Under the pieces are notes generated by a model that was not told the DNA's origin, did not search any database, and saw only the letters and a program-made list of their open reading frames with translations. From assembly GCF_020524345.1 (NCBI RefSeq), contig NZ_JAIVLH010000024.1:1-64000 (forward strand): a stretch of 64,000 bases of DNA, given 5' to 3'. Positions 52,245 to 61,109 of the stretch are shown in pieces; position 1 is the stretch's first letter; every line of letters begins with the position of its first letter. The position numbers were made by a program, and so were the translations under genes. The DNA is from Metabacillus niabensis. Lineage in GTDB: Bacteria; Bacillota; Bacilli; Bacillales; Bacillaceae.

Positions 52245-52718
52245 ATGGAGGATCATAATCGACTCGATCCAAGTCATCAACAATCTACAGAAAACCTCGC
52301 CCGTGCTATTTATGTTGTAAATAGACATGCAAAAACTGCGCCAAACCCTAAATTTCTCTATGCATTAAAGAAGAAAGCATTATTGAAACTTGTCCACGAG
52401 GGAAAAGCTGTAAAAAAAGGACTACATTTTTCAAACAATCCTAAATTTAGCAAACAGCAATCAGATGTTTTAGTTTCAGCTGGAGAGTATTACTTTCATA
52501 TGCCTCCTACAAAAGATGACTTCGATAAACTTCCACATTTAGGTTCATTAAATAAAACCTATCGAAATCCCAAAGCACATATGTCTTTAACAAAGGCTAA
52601 AATTCTCTTACAAGGTTATGTTGGTATGAAAGAAGAAAAAGCTCAATCCTTTCAATCAAAAAAAACACGTACATACGAAAAGCCCGTGTTTAAAAGATTA
52701 GGTGAAAGTTACAGGTAA
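52245..52718 (+). CDS. ykyB: YkyB family protein
   Basis: A 157-aa basic protein close in length to B. subtilis YkyB. Conserved stretches: ENLARAIYVVNRHAKTAPN (about 16-34), YALKKKALLKLV (about 39-50) and VSAGEYYFHMPPTKDDF (about 82-98). Function unknown. The start follows AAAAGGAGAG. Position between ykuC and cheV is conserved. Confidence 0.9.
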   Translation: MEDHNRLDPSHQQSTENLARAIYVVNRHAKTAPNPKFLYALKKKALLKLVHEGKAVKKGLHFSNNPKFSKQQSDVLVSAGEYYFHMPPTKDDFDKLPHLGSLNKTYRNPKAHMSLTKAKILLQGYVGMKEEKAQSFQSKKTRTYEKPVFKRLGESYR

Positions 52719-52719
52719 T

Positions 52720-52762
52720 AATAGCCACACTTTTGAATTACGCCCTATTATAAGTGGCTATT
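52720..52762. repeat. Hairpin after ykyB
   Basis: A 9-bp AATAGCCAC/GTGGCTATT stem plus CTT/AAG, with a long loop but no T-run. It may be a weak terminator of ykyB. Confidence 0.5.
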
Positions 52763-52806
52763 CTCCACATATAATCTACCACCCCTAAATTTTTTATATT
52801 TTGACA

Positions 52807-52842
52807 AAAGGCTATCATGTATATTACAACATGATAGCCTTT
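52807..52842 (-). terminator. Terminator after cheV
   Basis: AAAGGCTATCATGT/ACATGATAGCCTTT is a perfect 14-bp stem; TTGTC follows on the minus strand. It begins at the cheV stop codon. Confidence 0.85.
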
Positions 52843-52845
52843 CAA

Positions 52846-53751
52846 TTATAGGATATGTTTGTCTATTTGCTCTACAAGAAGATTTATTTCAGGTTTGCTA
52901 ATTTGTGCACTAGCCCCAACCATTTGTCCTTTATGACGAAGGTCATTTGTAATTAACGATGAAAAAATTACAACCGGGAGAACACTTAAGGACTGATTTT
53001 CTTTAATTTGCTTAGTTAGATGATGTCCATCCATTTGCGGCATTTCAACATCTGTTATGAGAAGCTGTACTTCATCTTCAATCGCTTTCCCAGATTCTAC
53101 AATTGAATTTAAATAGGATAAGGCATCCTTGCCATTTTCAAAAAACTCAATATGCACAAAACCTGCTTCATTTAACGTTTCCTGAAGTAACTTCCTAAGA
53201 AGTGGTGAATCTTCAGCCACGACAAGCTTCTTTTCAGACCGCTCTCTTTCACCTAATTTTTTCACATTTTCAATGTTAATCCCTGAATCCGGATTTATAT
53301 CAACAACGATCTTTTCAAAATCCAATAGTAATATCATTTGATCATTCATTTTTACAACTCCGGTTATTTGACTCTCTAACCCCTGGTACATTCCAGATGG
53401 TTTTTCAATATGTTCCCAAGAGATACGGTGGATTTGTGTAACAGAATGAACATGAAAAACCAATTTCGTTTGATTAAATTCAGTTACAATATATTTTTCT
53501 TCTAATGGTCTATCACTTTGAGGGTATCCCAGAGCTTTCGCTACATCCACCACAGGAAGAATCTCTCCCCGGATTTCTATTATTCCTTCCACATTTGGGT
53601 GAGAATGTGGAATTTTAGTAACTTGTACAGGCTGAATAATTTCTTTAACTTTAATTACGTTAATACCAAACTTACTTTGTCCAATACTAAATTCGACTAT
53701 TTCCAGCTCATTTGTGCCACTTTCAAGTAAAATACCTTTTTGTTGATCCAT
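52846..53751 (-). CDS. cheV: Chemotaxis coupling/response-regulator protein CheV
   Basis: A 301-aa fusion. A CheW-like coupling domain (about 12-160, EIVEFSIGQSKFGINVIKVKE, RGEILPVVDVAKALG) is joined to a receiver domain (about 172-300). The receiver has LVVAEDSPLLR, the phospho-Asp in LLITDVEMPQMDG (about 232) and the switch/Lys pair near FSS...SKPE. It couples chemoreceptors to CheA and aids adaptation. ATG at 53751 after AAGGAAG. A sigma-D promoter is seen upstream. Confidence 0.95.
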   Translation of the reverse strand: MDQQKGILLESGTNELEIVEFSIGQSKFGINVIKVKEIIQPVQVTKIPHSHPNVEGIIEIRGEILPVVDVAKALGYPQSDRPLEEKYIVTEFNQTKLVFHVHSVTQIHRISWEHIEKPSGMYQGLESQITGVVKMNDQMILLLDFEKIVVDINPDSGINIENVKKLGERERSEKKLVVAEDSPLLRKLLQETLNEAGFVHIEFFENGKDALSYLNSIVESGKAIEDEVQLLITDVEMPQMDGHHLTKQIKENQSLSVLPVVIFSSLITNDLRHKGQMVGASAQISKPEINLLVEQIDKHIL

Positions 53752-53789
53752 ATAAAACTTCCTTCCATGAAGATACATTTGTATATTTT

Positions 53790-53816
53790 ATATCGGCATT
53801 TTATTGAAAAATTATA
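53790..53816 (-). promoter_or_regulatory. Sigma-D promoter of cheV
   Basis: TATA (53816-53813), 15 bases, GCCGATAT (53797-53790) on the minus strand. The -10 is a perfect sigma-D match; the -35 differs from TAAA by one base. It indicates expression with flagella and chemotaxis genes. Confidence 0.8.
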
Positions 53817-53921
53817 GCCTCTTTTTCATATAATATGATTGATAGGAAAGAAGGCATTTAGATTCTAGTTTGTACAAGTATTTCTATAAATAAAGCTTTG
53901 TTTAACTTCCACCCTTTTTTG

Positions 53922-54578
53922 TCAATATAAGAAATTTAATATTCTTTCATCTGCTAAATTTGTATCAATCTGACCCTTATTCATATCTCGACCATATTGC
54001 CACAACCAGACATTGGCTCTGCAAGTTGGAGTTGCAGGATTAAATCTTGGTGCCTTCCTTTCAGTTGAAGTTCCCGCTTCAGGTTCAACACTCCAAAGTA
54101 TTGTTTGTGTTGCAATGTCATTATTATCTTTTACTGCCTGGCAAAATGCCTGAGCAAAACTTCCTTTTTCTGAATCATGATAAAATCCTGCTCTATAGCC
54201 TGATGGAATAAGGGTTTCCGCCCACCCACGTATCCATAAGGCATCGACATTATGTAAATTCTCTAGATTCGCAAACAATACTGTTTCTTTTGGAAAACCT
54301 AACCTCCTTGCATGATATACTGCATTTCTACCTGCAACTTGAGCATGTTCGAAGCCTATTTCTTCACTAATGATATTATATATTGGCAATATCTTAATTC
54401 CGTTATTTCTAAGAAAGTTCATTTCCTTTTTTGTTAAACCACTTGACACATTGGGGATTTCTGTAAGATATCTCCCCCAATATTTTGGTAAGCCTAAATT
54501 TTTTCTTACCCAACTGAAGAAATCCTGATTAACCGGGCTAGTAGAATTTACTCCCCAAACCTTACGTGCCAGAGACAT
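53922..54578 (-). CDS. DUF1906 glycoside-hydrolase-like protein
   Basis: A 218-aa protein resembling the DUF1906 (Rv2525c-like) family, a TIM-barrel fold related to GH25-type lysozymes. WGVNSTSPV starts the barrel, ILPIYNII (about 68) and LFANLENLHNVD (about 102) form later strands, and VWLWQYGRDMNKGQIDTNL (about 190) closes it. It has no signal peptide, so it may act inside the cell or mother cell, or be released on lysis. Substrate unknown. Start: ATG or GTG near 54578 after GGAGAGAAAGGG. Confidence 0.75.
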   Translation of the reverse strand: MSLARKVWGVNSTSPVNQDFFSWVRKNLGLPKYWGRYLTEIPNVSSGLTKKEMNFLRNNGIKILPIYNIISEEIGFEHAQVAGRNAVYHARRLGFPKETVLFANLENLHNVDALWIRGWAETLIPSGYRAGFYHDSEKGSFAQAFCQAVKDNNDIATQTILWSVEPEAGTSTERKAPRFNPATPTCRANVWLWQYGRDMNKGQIDTNLADERILNFLY

Positions 54579-54911
54579 CACGCCCTTTCTCTCCAAGCTC
54601 TACACATATATATGTATGGCTATGGTTGTCTAAAGCATGCAAACAAATAAAGTTTGATCTTTTTTTACATTAAGCTTTTTGATTTTTGCATTTGTTACAC
54701 CAACTAAGGTCATAACAAATTATACAATCTGCTAAAATGTACATGTTTCGATTATTTTAATGCCATCCTACATGTAAATGTATGAAATTTTTACACTTCA
54801 TAGATTAAAAATAATGCAAAGTTGTAACACTCCTGATATAATCCATTTGTAAATTGTTTGAATACAAATTACGGGTTGGGTTGAGGGTTACACACATAAG
54901 GAAGGGTAACA
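54579..54911. other. Leader region of the purine permease
   Basis: A 333-base gap. An extended -10 (TGATATAAT, 54834-54842) precedes a leader of about 60 bases with a 7-bp stem ATTTGTA/TACAAAT. I looked for the purine riboswitch pattern and did not find it. The distal part, behind the DUF1906 gene, shows nothing recognisable. Confidence 0.45.
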
Positions 54912-56198
54912 TTGGAAAAGTTTTTTCGATTACATGAAAACAATACCACTATAAAAAAGGAAATACTTGCAGGGACAGTATCCTTTTTTACGATTGTCTA
55001 CATCGTTGTTGTAAATGCTTCTATATTATCAGATGCGGGAATACCTTTAGAGGCTGGGATTATTGCAACAGTTCTGACTTCAATAGCAGGTTGCCTTATT
55101 ATGGGTTTCTTTGGAAACACTCCGATCATCCTTGTACCAGGCATGGGTGTCAATGCTCTCTTTACGTATACAATTGTCATGGGAATGGGACTAACATGGC
55201 AAGAAGGTTTAGCAGTTGTGTTTGTATCCGGGATTCTTTTTACTCTAATTGCCTTTACAAAGCTGTCTGTTATTATATCAGAATCTATTCCTCTTTCATT
55301 AAAAGAAGCAATTACAGTGGGTATTGGTTTCTTTTTAACATTTATTGGATTGCAAAAGGGTGGAATTGTTGTTCTTAATAGTGATACCTTTGTTGCTTTA
55401 GGAGACTTTAGCCAACCCGGAGTGATCGTGACACTTTTAACTTTACTCATTACGGTTGGCTTATTTACCAGACAAGTGCCTGGAAATTTTCTAATCAGTA
55501 TTTTTGCCGGTACAATTTTAGCTGCATGCTTTGGTTTGCTGGAAGTTGATTTTTCGACAAAACCACATGAGGCTTTTCTTGTCTACAAGGATGTCTTATT
55601 TGCCATGTCTTTTAGCCGGATAGTGGATCTTGCATTTTGGACTGCTACTTTTTCTTTAACAATGGTTATTGTTTTTGAAAATATTGGGTTAGTATTTGGT
55701 CAGGTTCATATGATCAATCGCCCTGATCGCTACAAACGTTCTTTTCAAGCTAATGCCTTATCTACTATCACTTCAGGCATTTTCGGATCGAGCCCAACTG
55801 TTAGTACGGTTGAGACTGCAGCTGGCATTACTGCAGGTGGAAGAACGGGTTTAACTTCTATTACAACAGGTTTGCTCTTTTTAAGTTCTCTGTTATTTTT
55901 ACCTATTATCAAAATAATCCCGGATAGTGCTATTGCACCAATTCTTATTTTAATTGGTAGTTTAATGATACAAAATATCCAGCACATTGATTTACATGAT
56001 TTTAGTGAAAGCTTTCCAGCTTTTCTTATCATCGCTTTAATTCCTTTCACATACAGTATCGTAGATGGTATGGCATTTGGTTTTATTATGTATCCTATAT
56101 TAAAAGTCATTTTAAACAGAAAAGATGAAGTAAAACCAGCTCTCTATATTATCGCTTTGCTATTTTTATTTAATTTTGTTTTTCATACTCTTCATTAA
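54912..56198 (+). CDS. NCS2/AzgA-family purine permease
   Basis: A 428-aa membrane carrier of the AzgA branch (guanine/hypoxanthine or adenine uptake, PbuG/PbuO-like). N-terminal GTVSFFTIVYIVVVNASIL (about 20-38), VPGMGVNALFTYT (about 77-89), and the substrate-binding SSPTVSTVETAAGITAGGRTG (about 297-317) match the family, with about 12-14 segments. It starts at a TTG after GGAAGGG and ends at a short terminator. Which purine it carries cannot be decided. Confidence 0.9.
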   Translation: MEKFFRLHENNTTIKKEILAGTVSFFTIVYIVVVNASILSDAGIPLEAGIIATVLTSIAGCLIMGFFGNTPIILVPGMGVNALFTYTIVMGMGLTWQEGLAVVFVSGILFTLIAFTKLSVIISESIPLSLKEAITVGIGFFLTFIGLQKGGIVVLNSDTFVALGDFSQPGVIVTLLTLLITVGLFTRQVPGNFLISIFAGTILAACFGLLEVDFSTKPHEAFLVYKDVLFAMSFSRIVDLAFWTATFSLTMVIVFENIGLVFGQVHMINRPDRYKRSFQANALSTITSGIFGSSPTVSTVETAAGITAGGRTGLTSITTGLLFLSSLLFLPIIKIIPDSAIAPILILIGSLMIQNIQHIDLHDFSESFPAFLIIALIPFTYSIVDGMAFGFIMYPILKVILNRKDEVKPALYIIALLFLFNFVFHTLH

Positions 56199-56200
56199 GG

Positions 56201-56222
56201 CAGACACTTGTCTGTCTTTTTT
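56201..56222 (+). terminator. Terminator after the purine permease gene
   Basis: CAGAC/GTCTG stem with a short loop followed by TTTTTT. Confidence 0.7.
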
Positions 56223-56315
56223 CATTACCTTTAACCTCTACATCATCTTTCGTATAAAATTTATTCCTTTTCACAAAATATAGATACTGTGAAAAAAGTA
56301 TATTAGAGGTGAAAC

Positions 56316-56708
56316 ATGAGAAGATATGTCGTATTCTTATTAACTTTATTAATGATGACAGCGTGCAACAATGTGAACGAGAATGAGGCTATAGGTGAGA
56401 AGCAAGAAGAGGGATTATTACAAACTGGAAATAATCGGGTCAAAACAAATGATGATCTTCTTTTAGAAGCAAGAGAAGAAGTAAATTATGATAATGACCG
56501 TGACCCTCTTCATCCTACACAAGCAGAGGAATTAGTAAAAGAGAAGCTTGGAGTTAGAAGAGATAAGAATACCATCGTCCAATACGATCATGTTGAAGAT
56601 GGGAATTATATAGTACATGTCTACTCTCTTGAAGGTAATCGTGAAAAAAGTGAAGCCTGGTATATGGTGGATTTACAAACTAGAACCGTCGAGACACTTG
56701 TTCGTTAA
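56316..56708 (+). CDS. Small lipoprotein of unknown function
   Basis: A 130-aa protein. A lipoprotein signal ends at LMMTAC (Cys 17), a polar linker follows, and a domain from about 60 to 130 has the helix TQAEELVKEKLGVRRDKNTIV and strands IVHVYSL, AWYMVDLQTRTVE. The helix-plus-strands shape recalls PepSY-type domains, without a firm match. ATG after AGAGGTG-like site. Function unknown. Confidence 0.7.
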   Translation: MRRYVVFLLTLLMMTACNNVNENEAIGEKQEEGLLQTGNNRVKTNDDLLLEAREEVNYDNDRDPLHPTQAEELVKEKLGVRRDKNTIVQYDHVEDGNYIVHVYSLEGNREKSEAWYMVDLQTRTVETLVR

Positions 56709-56846
56709 TGTTCTCGTGAATGGGGCAGCTCATGCAAAATGAGCTTCTTCATTCACTATTTTCCAATCACTCTCTATGTGGACATTCACCTATTTTTGTC
56801 ACTGGCATATTGTAAACGTGAAGGTTTTATGAGAGGAGAATTACAC

Positions 56847-57233
56847 ATGTATCCATACAATCGTCAGTTTACAACTCCCGGTTTCCCGCCATTTGGACCT
56901 CCTGGCGGCGGCTTTGATCAACAACCACCATTTGGACCACCGGGTTTTCAAGGAGGACCTGGTCAAGGTGGTCCCCCACAAGGACCACCACCTGGTGAGA
57001 TACCGCCAGTGCAATCCCAAAGTCAAATAGGAACTTTTGCAGTTGATCCCGGTGGAATCCGTAGATGTTTATTCCGCTATACGTACATTCGTTTAAATAA
57101 TGGTCGTGCCTTTTGGTATTATCCTACATTTGTAGGTCGTAATTCAGTTGCAGGTTACCGTTGGAGAAGACGTCAATATCGTTGGGTTTACTTTGGAATT
57201 GACCTTGATCAAATCCGCTCGTTTAGTTGTTAA
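56847..57233 (+). CDS. Pro/Gly-rich protein with a conserved aromatic C-terminal domain
   Basis: 128 aa. The first 60 residues are low complexity (repeated PPFGPPG, GGP and QGP units), while the C-terminal 65 are rich in Arg, Tyr, Trp and Phe (RRCLFRYTYIRLNNGRAFWY and VYFGIDLDQIRSFSC). Two cysteines flank the latter. I have seen similar Bacillus proteins but know no function; a surface or spore-coat role is a guess from the composition. The start is ATG at 56847, eight bases after GAGGAG. A terminator follows the stop codon. Confidence 0.7.
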   Translation: MYPYNRQFTTPGFPPFGPPGGGFDQQPPFGPPGFQGGPGQGGPPQGPPPGEIPPVQSQSQIGTFAVDPGGIRRCLFRYTYIRLNNGRAFWYYPTFVGRNSVAGYRWRRRQYRWVYFGIDLDQIRSFSC

Positions 57234-57237
57234 CAGC

Positions 57238-57280
57238 AAAATCATGAAGGCTTGTCATATGTGCAACCTTCATGATTTTT
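57238..57280 (+). terminator. Terminator
   Basis: AAAATCATGAAGG/CCTTCATGATTTTT, a 13-bp stem with T-run, directly after the Pro/Gly-rich protein gene. Confidence 0.88.
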
Positions 57281-57376
57281 CATTTTGAGTCAGAAGTAAA
57301 AATTATTAAAATATAATCACCTTTATCTGTACATAGTCATTTTGCAAGGCCCAATATTTATTAGGAGGGCCCTATC

Positions 57377-57541
57377 ATGACAAAGCACAATATTAAAACA
57401 AAATCCGGACTACAGTCGGCTAAACCTATAACAGATCTTGAAATTTCTAAAGATCTTACAACAGTTAATAAAAAAGCAGAAAAAAACTTGTCCTCGAAAT
57501 CAGTAAATTATCACACTAAAAAAAGGTTCTCCTCTACATGA
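57377..57541 (+). CDS. 54-aa basic protein, function unknown
   Basis: A small Lys/Ser/Thr-rich hydrophilic protein (MTKHNIKTKSGLQSAKP... ending RFSST). ATG follows AGGAGGG at a standard distance, the best support for it being real. Composition is reminiscent of minor spore proteins, but I recognise no family. Its last codons lie within a hairpin that serves as terminator for the opposite gene. Confidence 0.55.
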   Translation: MTKHNIKTKSGLQSAKPITDLEISKDLTTVNKKAEKNLSSKSVNYHTKKRFSST

Positions 57542-57561
57542 TTCATAGTTATGAGAACCTT
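57523..57561 (-). terminator. Terminator shared by two convergent small genes
   Basis: AAGGTTCTC/GAGAACCTT with a long loop; TTTTTTT follows on the minus strand. It overlaps the 3' end of the plus-strand 54-aa gene. Confidence 0.8.
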
Positions 57562-57567
57562 AACCTT

Positions 57568-57750
57568 TTATAGTTCATAAGCATATTTTGTTAAAAATGC
57601 TTGTCTTCGTTTTGCTTGTGAAATAATCGTTTGTATTTCATTTTTATAAAATTTAACATGTGCGCTCGAAAGGGCAAATAGCATTTCATTTTCCAACTTA
57701 TCAATTAGCGCTTGTTCTTCTTTGGTTAATAATGTTTTTTCTTCACTCAT
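57568..57750 (-). CDS. 60-aa helical protein, function unknown
   Basis: A short protein predicted to be mostly helical (LLTKEEQALIDKLENEML, then a second helix ending in RRQAFLTKYAYEL). The start is the ATG six bases after GAGGTG. No recognisable motif. It is convergent with the 54-aa gene. Confidence 0.6.
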   Translation of the reverse strand: MSEEKTLLTKEEQALIDKLENEMLFALSSAHVKFYKNEIQTIISQAKRRQAFLTKYAYEL

Positions 57751-58072
57751 CATTATCACCTCAATAGTTATAAAATCCCGTTTTTATAAATGATTCGTAC
57801 TTTAGAGCACCTTTGTGTCGGTCATTCTAAATATGGAGGTTTATAGTTAGTTATCTATGTCTTATCTTTAAATCTCTTTCTTACACCCTTTACACTTTAC
57901 CCTTTTATTTTCATACCTAAACACGTTTAAGCACATATAATCAATATCAGAAAAAAAGGTGACATGTCCAATAAAAATGGTAAAATAACTCCTATATGTT
58001 TAATTTATAGTAAAATGCCAAGCCTTAAAGCAATCATACAACCTTGCACACTATCTTTAGGAGGATTCATAT
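57751..58072. other. Intergenic region upstream of patA
   Basis: A 322-base divergent gap. It should contain the promoters of patA and the 60-aa gene. I see no gene, convincing hairpin or regulator site. Confidence 0.4.
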
Positions 58073-59224
58073 ATGGAGCATTTAGTTAATTCTAACGTAA
58101 AACAAATAGAACTCTCAGGTATTAGAAAGTTCTTTAATCTTGTAGCAGATTATGAAGATGTTATATCTCTCACAATTGGACAACCGGATTTTCCAACCCC
58201 TGAGCATGTAAAAGCTGCAGGAATGAAGGCAATTGATGAAAATTTCACTACTTATACTCATAATGCTGGGTTGATTGAGTTAAGAGAAGCTGCTAGCCAA
58301 TTTGTGAATAAAAAATATGGTTTAACCTATTCACCTGCTAAAGAAATTATTACAACGGTTGGTGCTAGTCAAGCAATTGATTGTGCGTTCCGTACAATTC
58401 TTGAGACAGGGAGCGAGGTCATTTTACCTAGTCCCGTATATCCTGGATACGAACCGCTAATAAAACTCGCTGGTGGAACTCCAGTCTACGTTGATACAAC
58501 GAAAACTGACTTCAAGTTAACCGCCGAACTTTTAGCACCATACATAACAGAAAAGACTAGATGTATTGTTCTTCCTTACCCGTCCAACCCAACCGGAGTG
58601 ACACTTACTGATGTAGAATTAAGTGGAATAGCAGATCTTGTCAGGGGAAAAGATATTTTTGTTTTATCAGATGAAATATATAGTGAATTAGTCTATGAAG
58701 GAACTCATCATTCTATCGCTAAACATATATGGGAACAAACCATTGTCATTAATGGCTTATCAAAGTCGCATAGTATGACCGGATGGAGAGTCGGCTTTGT
58801 ATTTGCTCCTGAAGCTATCGCCAAACATCTATTAAAGGTCCATCAGTACAATGTTTCCTGCGCTACATCTATATCTCAAAAAGCTGCCTTAGAAGCTTTA
58901 ACGATTGGAATGGACGATGCTAAAGCAATGAAACATTCATACCAAGAACGTTTAGATTATGTATACGATCGATTATTTCGAATGGGATTCGATGTAGTAA
59001 AACCGAATGGAGCATTTTATTTATTTCCCAATATTAGCCAATTCAAGCAATCGTCGTTTGATTTTGCACTATCATTGGTGAAAAATGCTGGAGTTGCTTT
59101 AGTACCCGGCAGTGCTTTTTCGGAGTATGGAGAAGGATACGTACGCCTATCATACGCTTACTCAATGGATCAATTAAAAAAAGCAATGGACAGAATGGAA
59201 AACTATGTATCGAATCTGTCATGA
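58073..59224 (+). CDS. patA: N-acetyl-LL-diaminopimelate aminotransferase
   Basis: A 383-aa fold-type I PLP aminotransferase. Markers are SLTIGQPDFPTPEHVK (about 32-47), the PYPSNPTGV stretch (about 164), LSDEIYSELVYEG (about 196) and the PLP-binding Lys in NGLSKSHSMTGWRVGF (about 229-244). PatA carries out the transamination between DapH and DapL in the acetylated lysine branch; both other enzymes are encoded at 34-36 kb. ATG follows AGGAGG. It is convergent with kinA. Confidence 0.92.
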   Translation: MEHLVNSNVKQIELSGIRKFFNLVADYEDVISLTIGQPDFPTPEHVKAAGMKAIDENFTTYTHNAGLIELREAASQFVNKKYGLTYSPAKEIITTVGASQAIDCAFRTILETGSEVILPSPVYPGYEPLIKLAGGTPVYVDTTKTDFKLTAELLAPYITEKTRCIVLPYPSNPTGVTLTDVELSGIADLVRGKDIFVLSDEIYSELVYEGTHHSIAKHIWEQTIVINGLSKSHSMTGWRVGFVFAPEAIAKHLLKVHQYNVSCATSISQKAALEALTIGMDDAKAMKHSYQERLDYVYDRLFRMGFDVVKPNGAFYLFPNISQFKQSSFDFALSLVKNAGVALVPGSAFSEYGEGYVRLSYAYSMDQLKKAMDRMENYVSNLS

Positions 59225-59259
59225 TCTTTTTTGTTCGTTTTCAATCAACCGTTAACTTT

Positions 59260-59289
59260 CTGAAACAGCGGCACTTGCCGTTGTTTCAG
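59260..59289. terminator. Hairpin between patA and kinA
   Basis: CTGAAACAGCGGCA/TGCCGTTGTTTCAG, 14 bp with one wobble and a two-base centre. It lies between convergent genes but lacks a long T-run. Confidence 0.6.
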
Positions 59290-59303
59290 CTTAACGAAAA
59301 ATT

Positions 59304-61109
59304 TTATCCACATGGCAATATAATTGTAAATATACTTCCTTTTCCTACTTCACTTTCCACGTACATATTACCGCTATGGTTTTCAATTATTTTATATGTA
59401 ATCATTAAACCTAAACCATTTCCCTTTTCCTTCGTCGTTAAGAAAGGTTCACCTATTCTCTCAAGAAATTCAGGAGGAATCCCTTCTCCTTCATCCTTTA
59501 CAATAATTTTAACAGAGTGGTTGATTTTCTCTGTCAATACTTTTACTTTACCTCCTTTAGGCATAGCATCTATTGCATTTTTAAACAAATTAATAAATAC
59601 TTGTTTTAATTGATTTTCATCGCAATTGATTTGCAATTCCGGGAAAGAATGCTCTTGTAAGATTGAAACATTATTCATATTCCCTTGTGTTTCTAGTAGA
59701 ATCGCAACGTCATTGAGTAATGTGACCAAATCCGTTTTGGTAAATTTTGTTTCCTGTGGCTTTGCTAACATAAGAAGCTCACTTAATATCATTTCGATTC
59801 GATTGAGCTCTGAAAAAATGATATGAAAATATTGACTATGATTAGAAATATCTGGTTGCATGATTTGCAAAAATCCTTTGATGGATGTTAATGGATTACG
59901 AATTTCATGTGCAATACCTGCCGCCAACTGCCCTGCAATAGATAATTTTTCAGATCTAATCATTAACTCTTCTGTTTTTTTTCGGTAAGAAATATCACGC
60001 AGAATCACTTGAACGGCCTTTTCCCCGTAGTAGGTTGTAGGAATGCATACCATCTCCGTATAAATGGTTGTTTCTTTTGAAATTAACCATGATTGCTTTG
60101 TTAGTTGTACATCTGACGTTCCGTCTAATATATGTTTTAAAGAATTTCTCATTGTCTGATGATCGTTTGGATGTAAATATTCATAAATATTTCGTCCCAA
60201 CATATCTGGATAATCTTCTGCCTTAAAAAGCTTCACACCTGATTCATTCATAAACACCCATTTATCTTTATGAATAACTGCTATTGTGTCGATTGAATTA
60301 TCAATGAGCCTTTGATATCTTTCTCTACTTTTTTGGAGAATCTTTTGAAAGTTCCTTCTAGAGGAAATGTCATTCATAACTACCAGCTCTGCTGAGGCCC
60401 CTTTATATTTCGTTAGCGAGGCCATTATCTCAAGATTGATTTCACGGCCATCTAACGTGTGCCAAGTTTCTTCAATAATACCGATTTTCTCCCCTTTGTA
60501 TAATCGATATTCTCTATTTTTTATGACATCATGATATCCTTTATCCGTAAAATCAAAAGTATGTTTCCCAATTAGTTGTTCCTTTGAAGCTGCCCCTAAT
60601 AAGTCCTGAAATGCTTGATTGACAAAACAAAGCTTTCCCTTCTGTGATATGAAAACAGGTGTAGGCAAATCTTCCAGTAGTATACGGTCTTGGCTCACAA
60701 ATTCTTTATCATTCAATTTGGTTAAGTCTTTCTGTTTACGGTCAGTCAAACAGGTAGCTGCTTTGGTTAATAATCTCATTTTGAGGATGATTTCCTGCTG
60801 AACACCTTTAACTTTGCTGCGGATAAAGTCAAGGTCAGCTTCAAACCAGACATATTTACCTGATTTAGTAAAAAACCGGAATGAACAAGGATGAAGATGA
60901 TGCTCATTAAAAAAGTAACTTTCAACTAAAAATAAATCCTCAATATGTAAAAATTCCTTCATGTACTTACCGATCAGTTCAGAACTTGAATAGCCCAGTA
61001 ATTCTAATGAATTGGATGAAATATATTGAAAGCGGCCATTTGAAGAGACAACAGCATAAAGTTCTAAAGACTGACTCACTTCCTCTTGACGTACTAAGCC
61101 TCTTTCCAT
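59304..61109 (-). CDS. kinA: Sporulation sensor histidine kinase KinA
   Basis: A 601-aa soluble kinase with three PAS domains (about 10-115, 140-250, 260-375), then HisKA with the phospho-acceptor GIAHEIRNPLTSIKG (about 400) and an HATPase with NLFKNAIDAMPKGG, DEGEGIPPEFL and GNGLGLMITYKI. It agrees along its whole length with B. subtilis KinA as I recall it, which starts the phosphorelay to Spo0A. No membrane segment. ATG at 61109 after GGTGGGAG. A sigma-H promoter lies upstream. Confidence 0.93.
   Translation of the reverse strand: MERGLVRQEEVSQSLELYAVVSSNGRFQYISSNSLELLGYSSSELIGKYMKEFLHIEDLFLVESYFFNEHHLHPCSFRFFTKSGKYVWFEADLDFIRSKVKGVQQEIILKMRLLTKAATCLTDRKQKDLTKLNDKEFVSQDRILLEDLPTPVFISQKGKLCFVNQAFQDLLGAASKEQLIGKHTFDFTDKGYHDVIKNREYRLYKGEKIGIIEETWHTLDGREINLEIMASLTKYKGASAELVVMNDISSRRNFQKILQKSRERYQRLIDNSIDTIAVIHKDKWVFMNESGVKLFKAEDYPDMLGRNIYEYLHPNDHQTMRNSLKHILDGTSDVQLTKQSWLISKETTIYTEMVCIPTTYYGEKAVQVILRDISYRKKTEELMIRSEKLSIAGQLAAGIAHEIRNPLTSIKGFLQIMQPDISNHSQYFHIIFSELNRIEMILSELLMLAKPQETKFTKTDLVTLLNDVAILLETQGNMNNVSILQEHSFPELQINCDENQLKQVFINLFKNAIDAMPKGGKVKVLTEKINHSVKIIVKDEGEGIPPEFLERIGEPFLTTKEKGNGLGLMITYKIIENHSGNMYVESEVGKGSIFTIILPCG

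Noticed and set aside
54840-54911. Purine riboswitch before the purine permease
   Set aside because: The leader is only about 60 bases and lacks the conserved loop and core sequences (such as GUUUCUAC and CCGUAAA) of the purine aptamer.
54998-55450. Minus-strand 150-codon frame within the purine permease gene
   Set aside because: It is antisense to a clear membrane carrier, rich in Pro/Thr/Ile as expected from the reverse of hydrophobic codons, and lacks a ribosome site.
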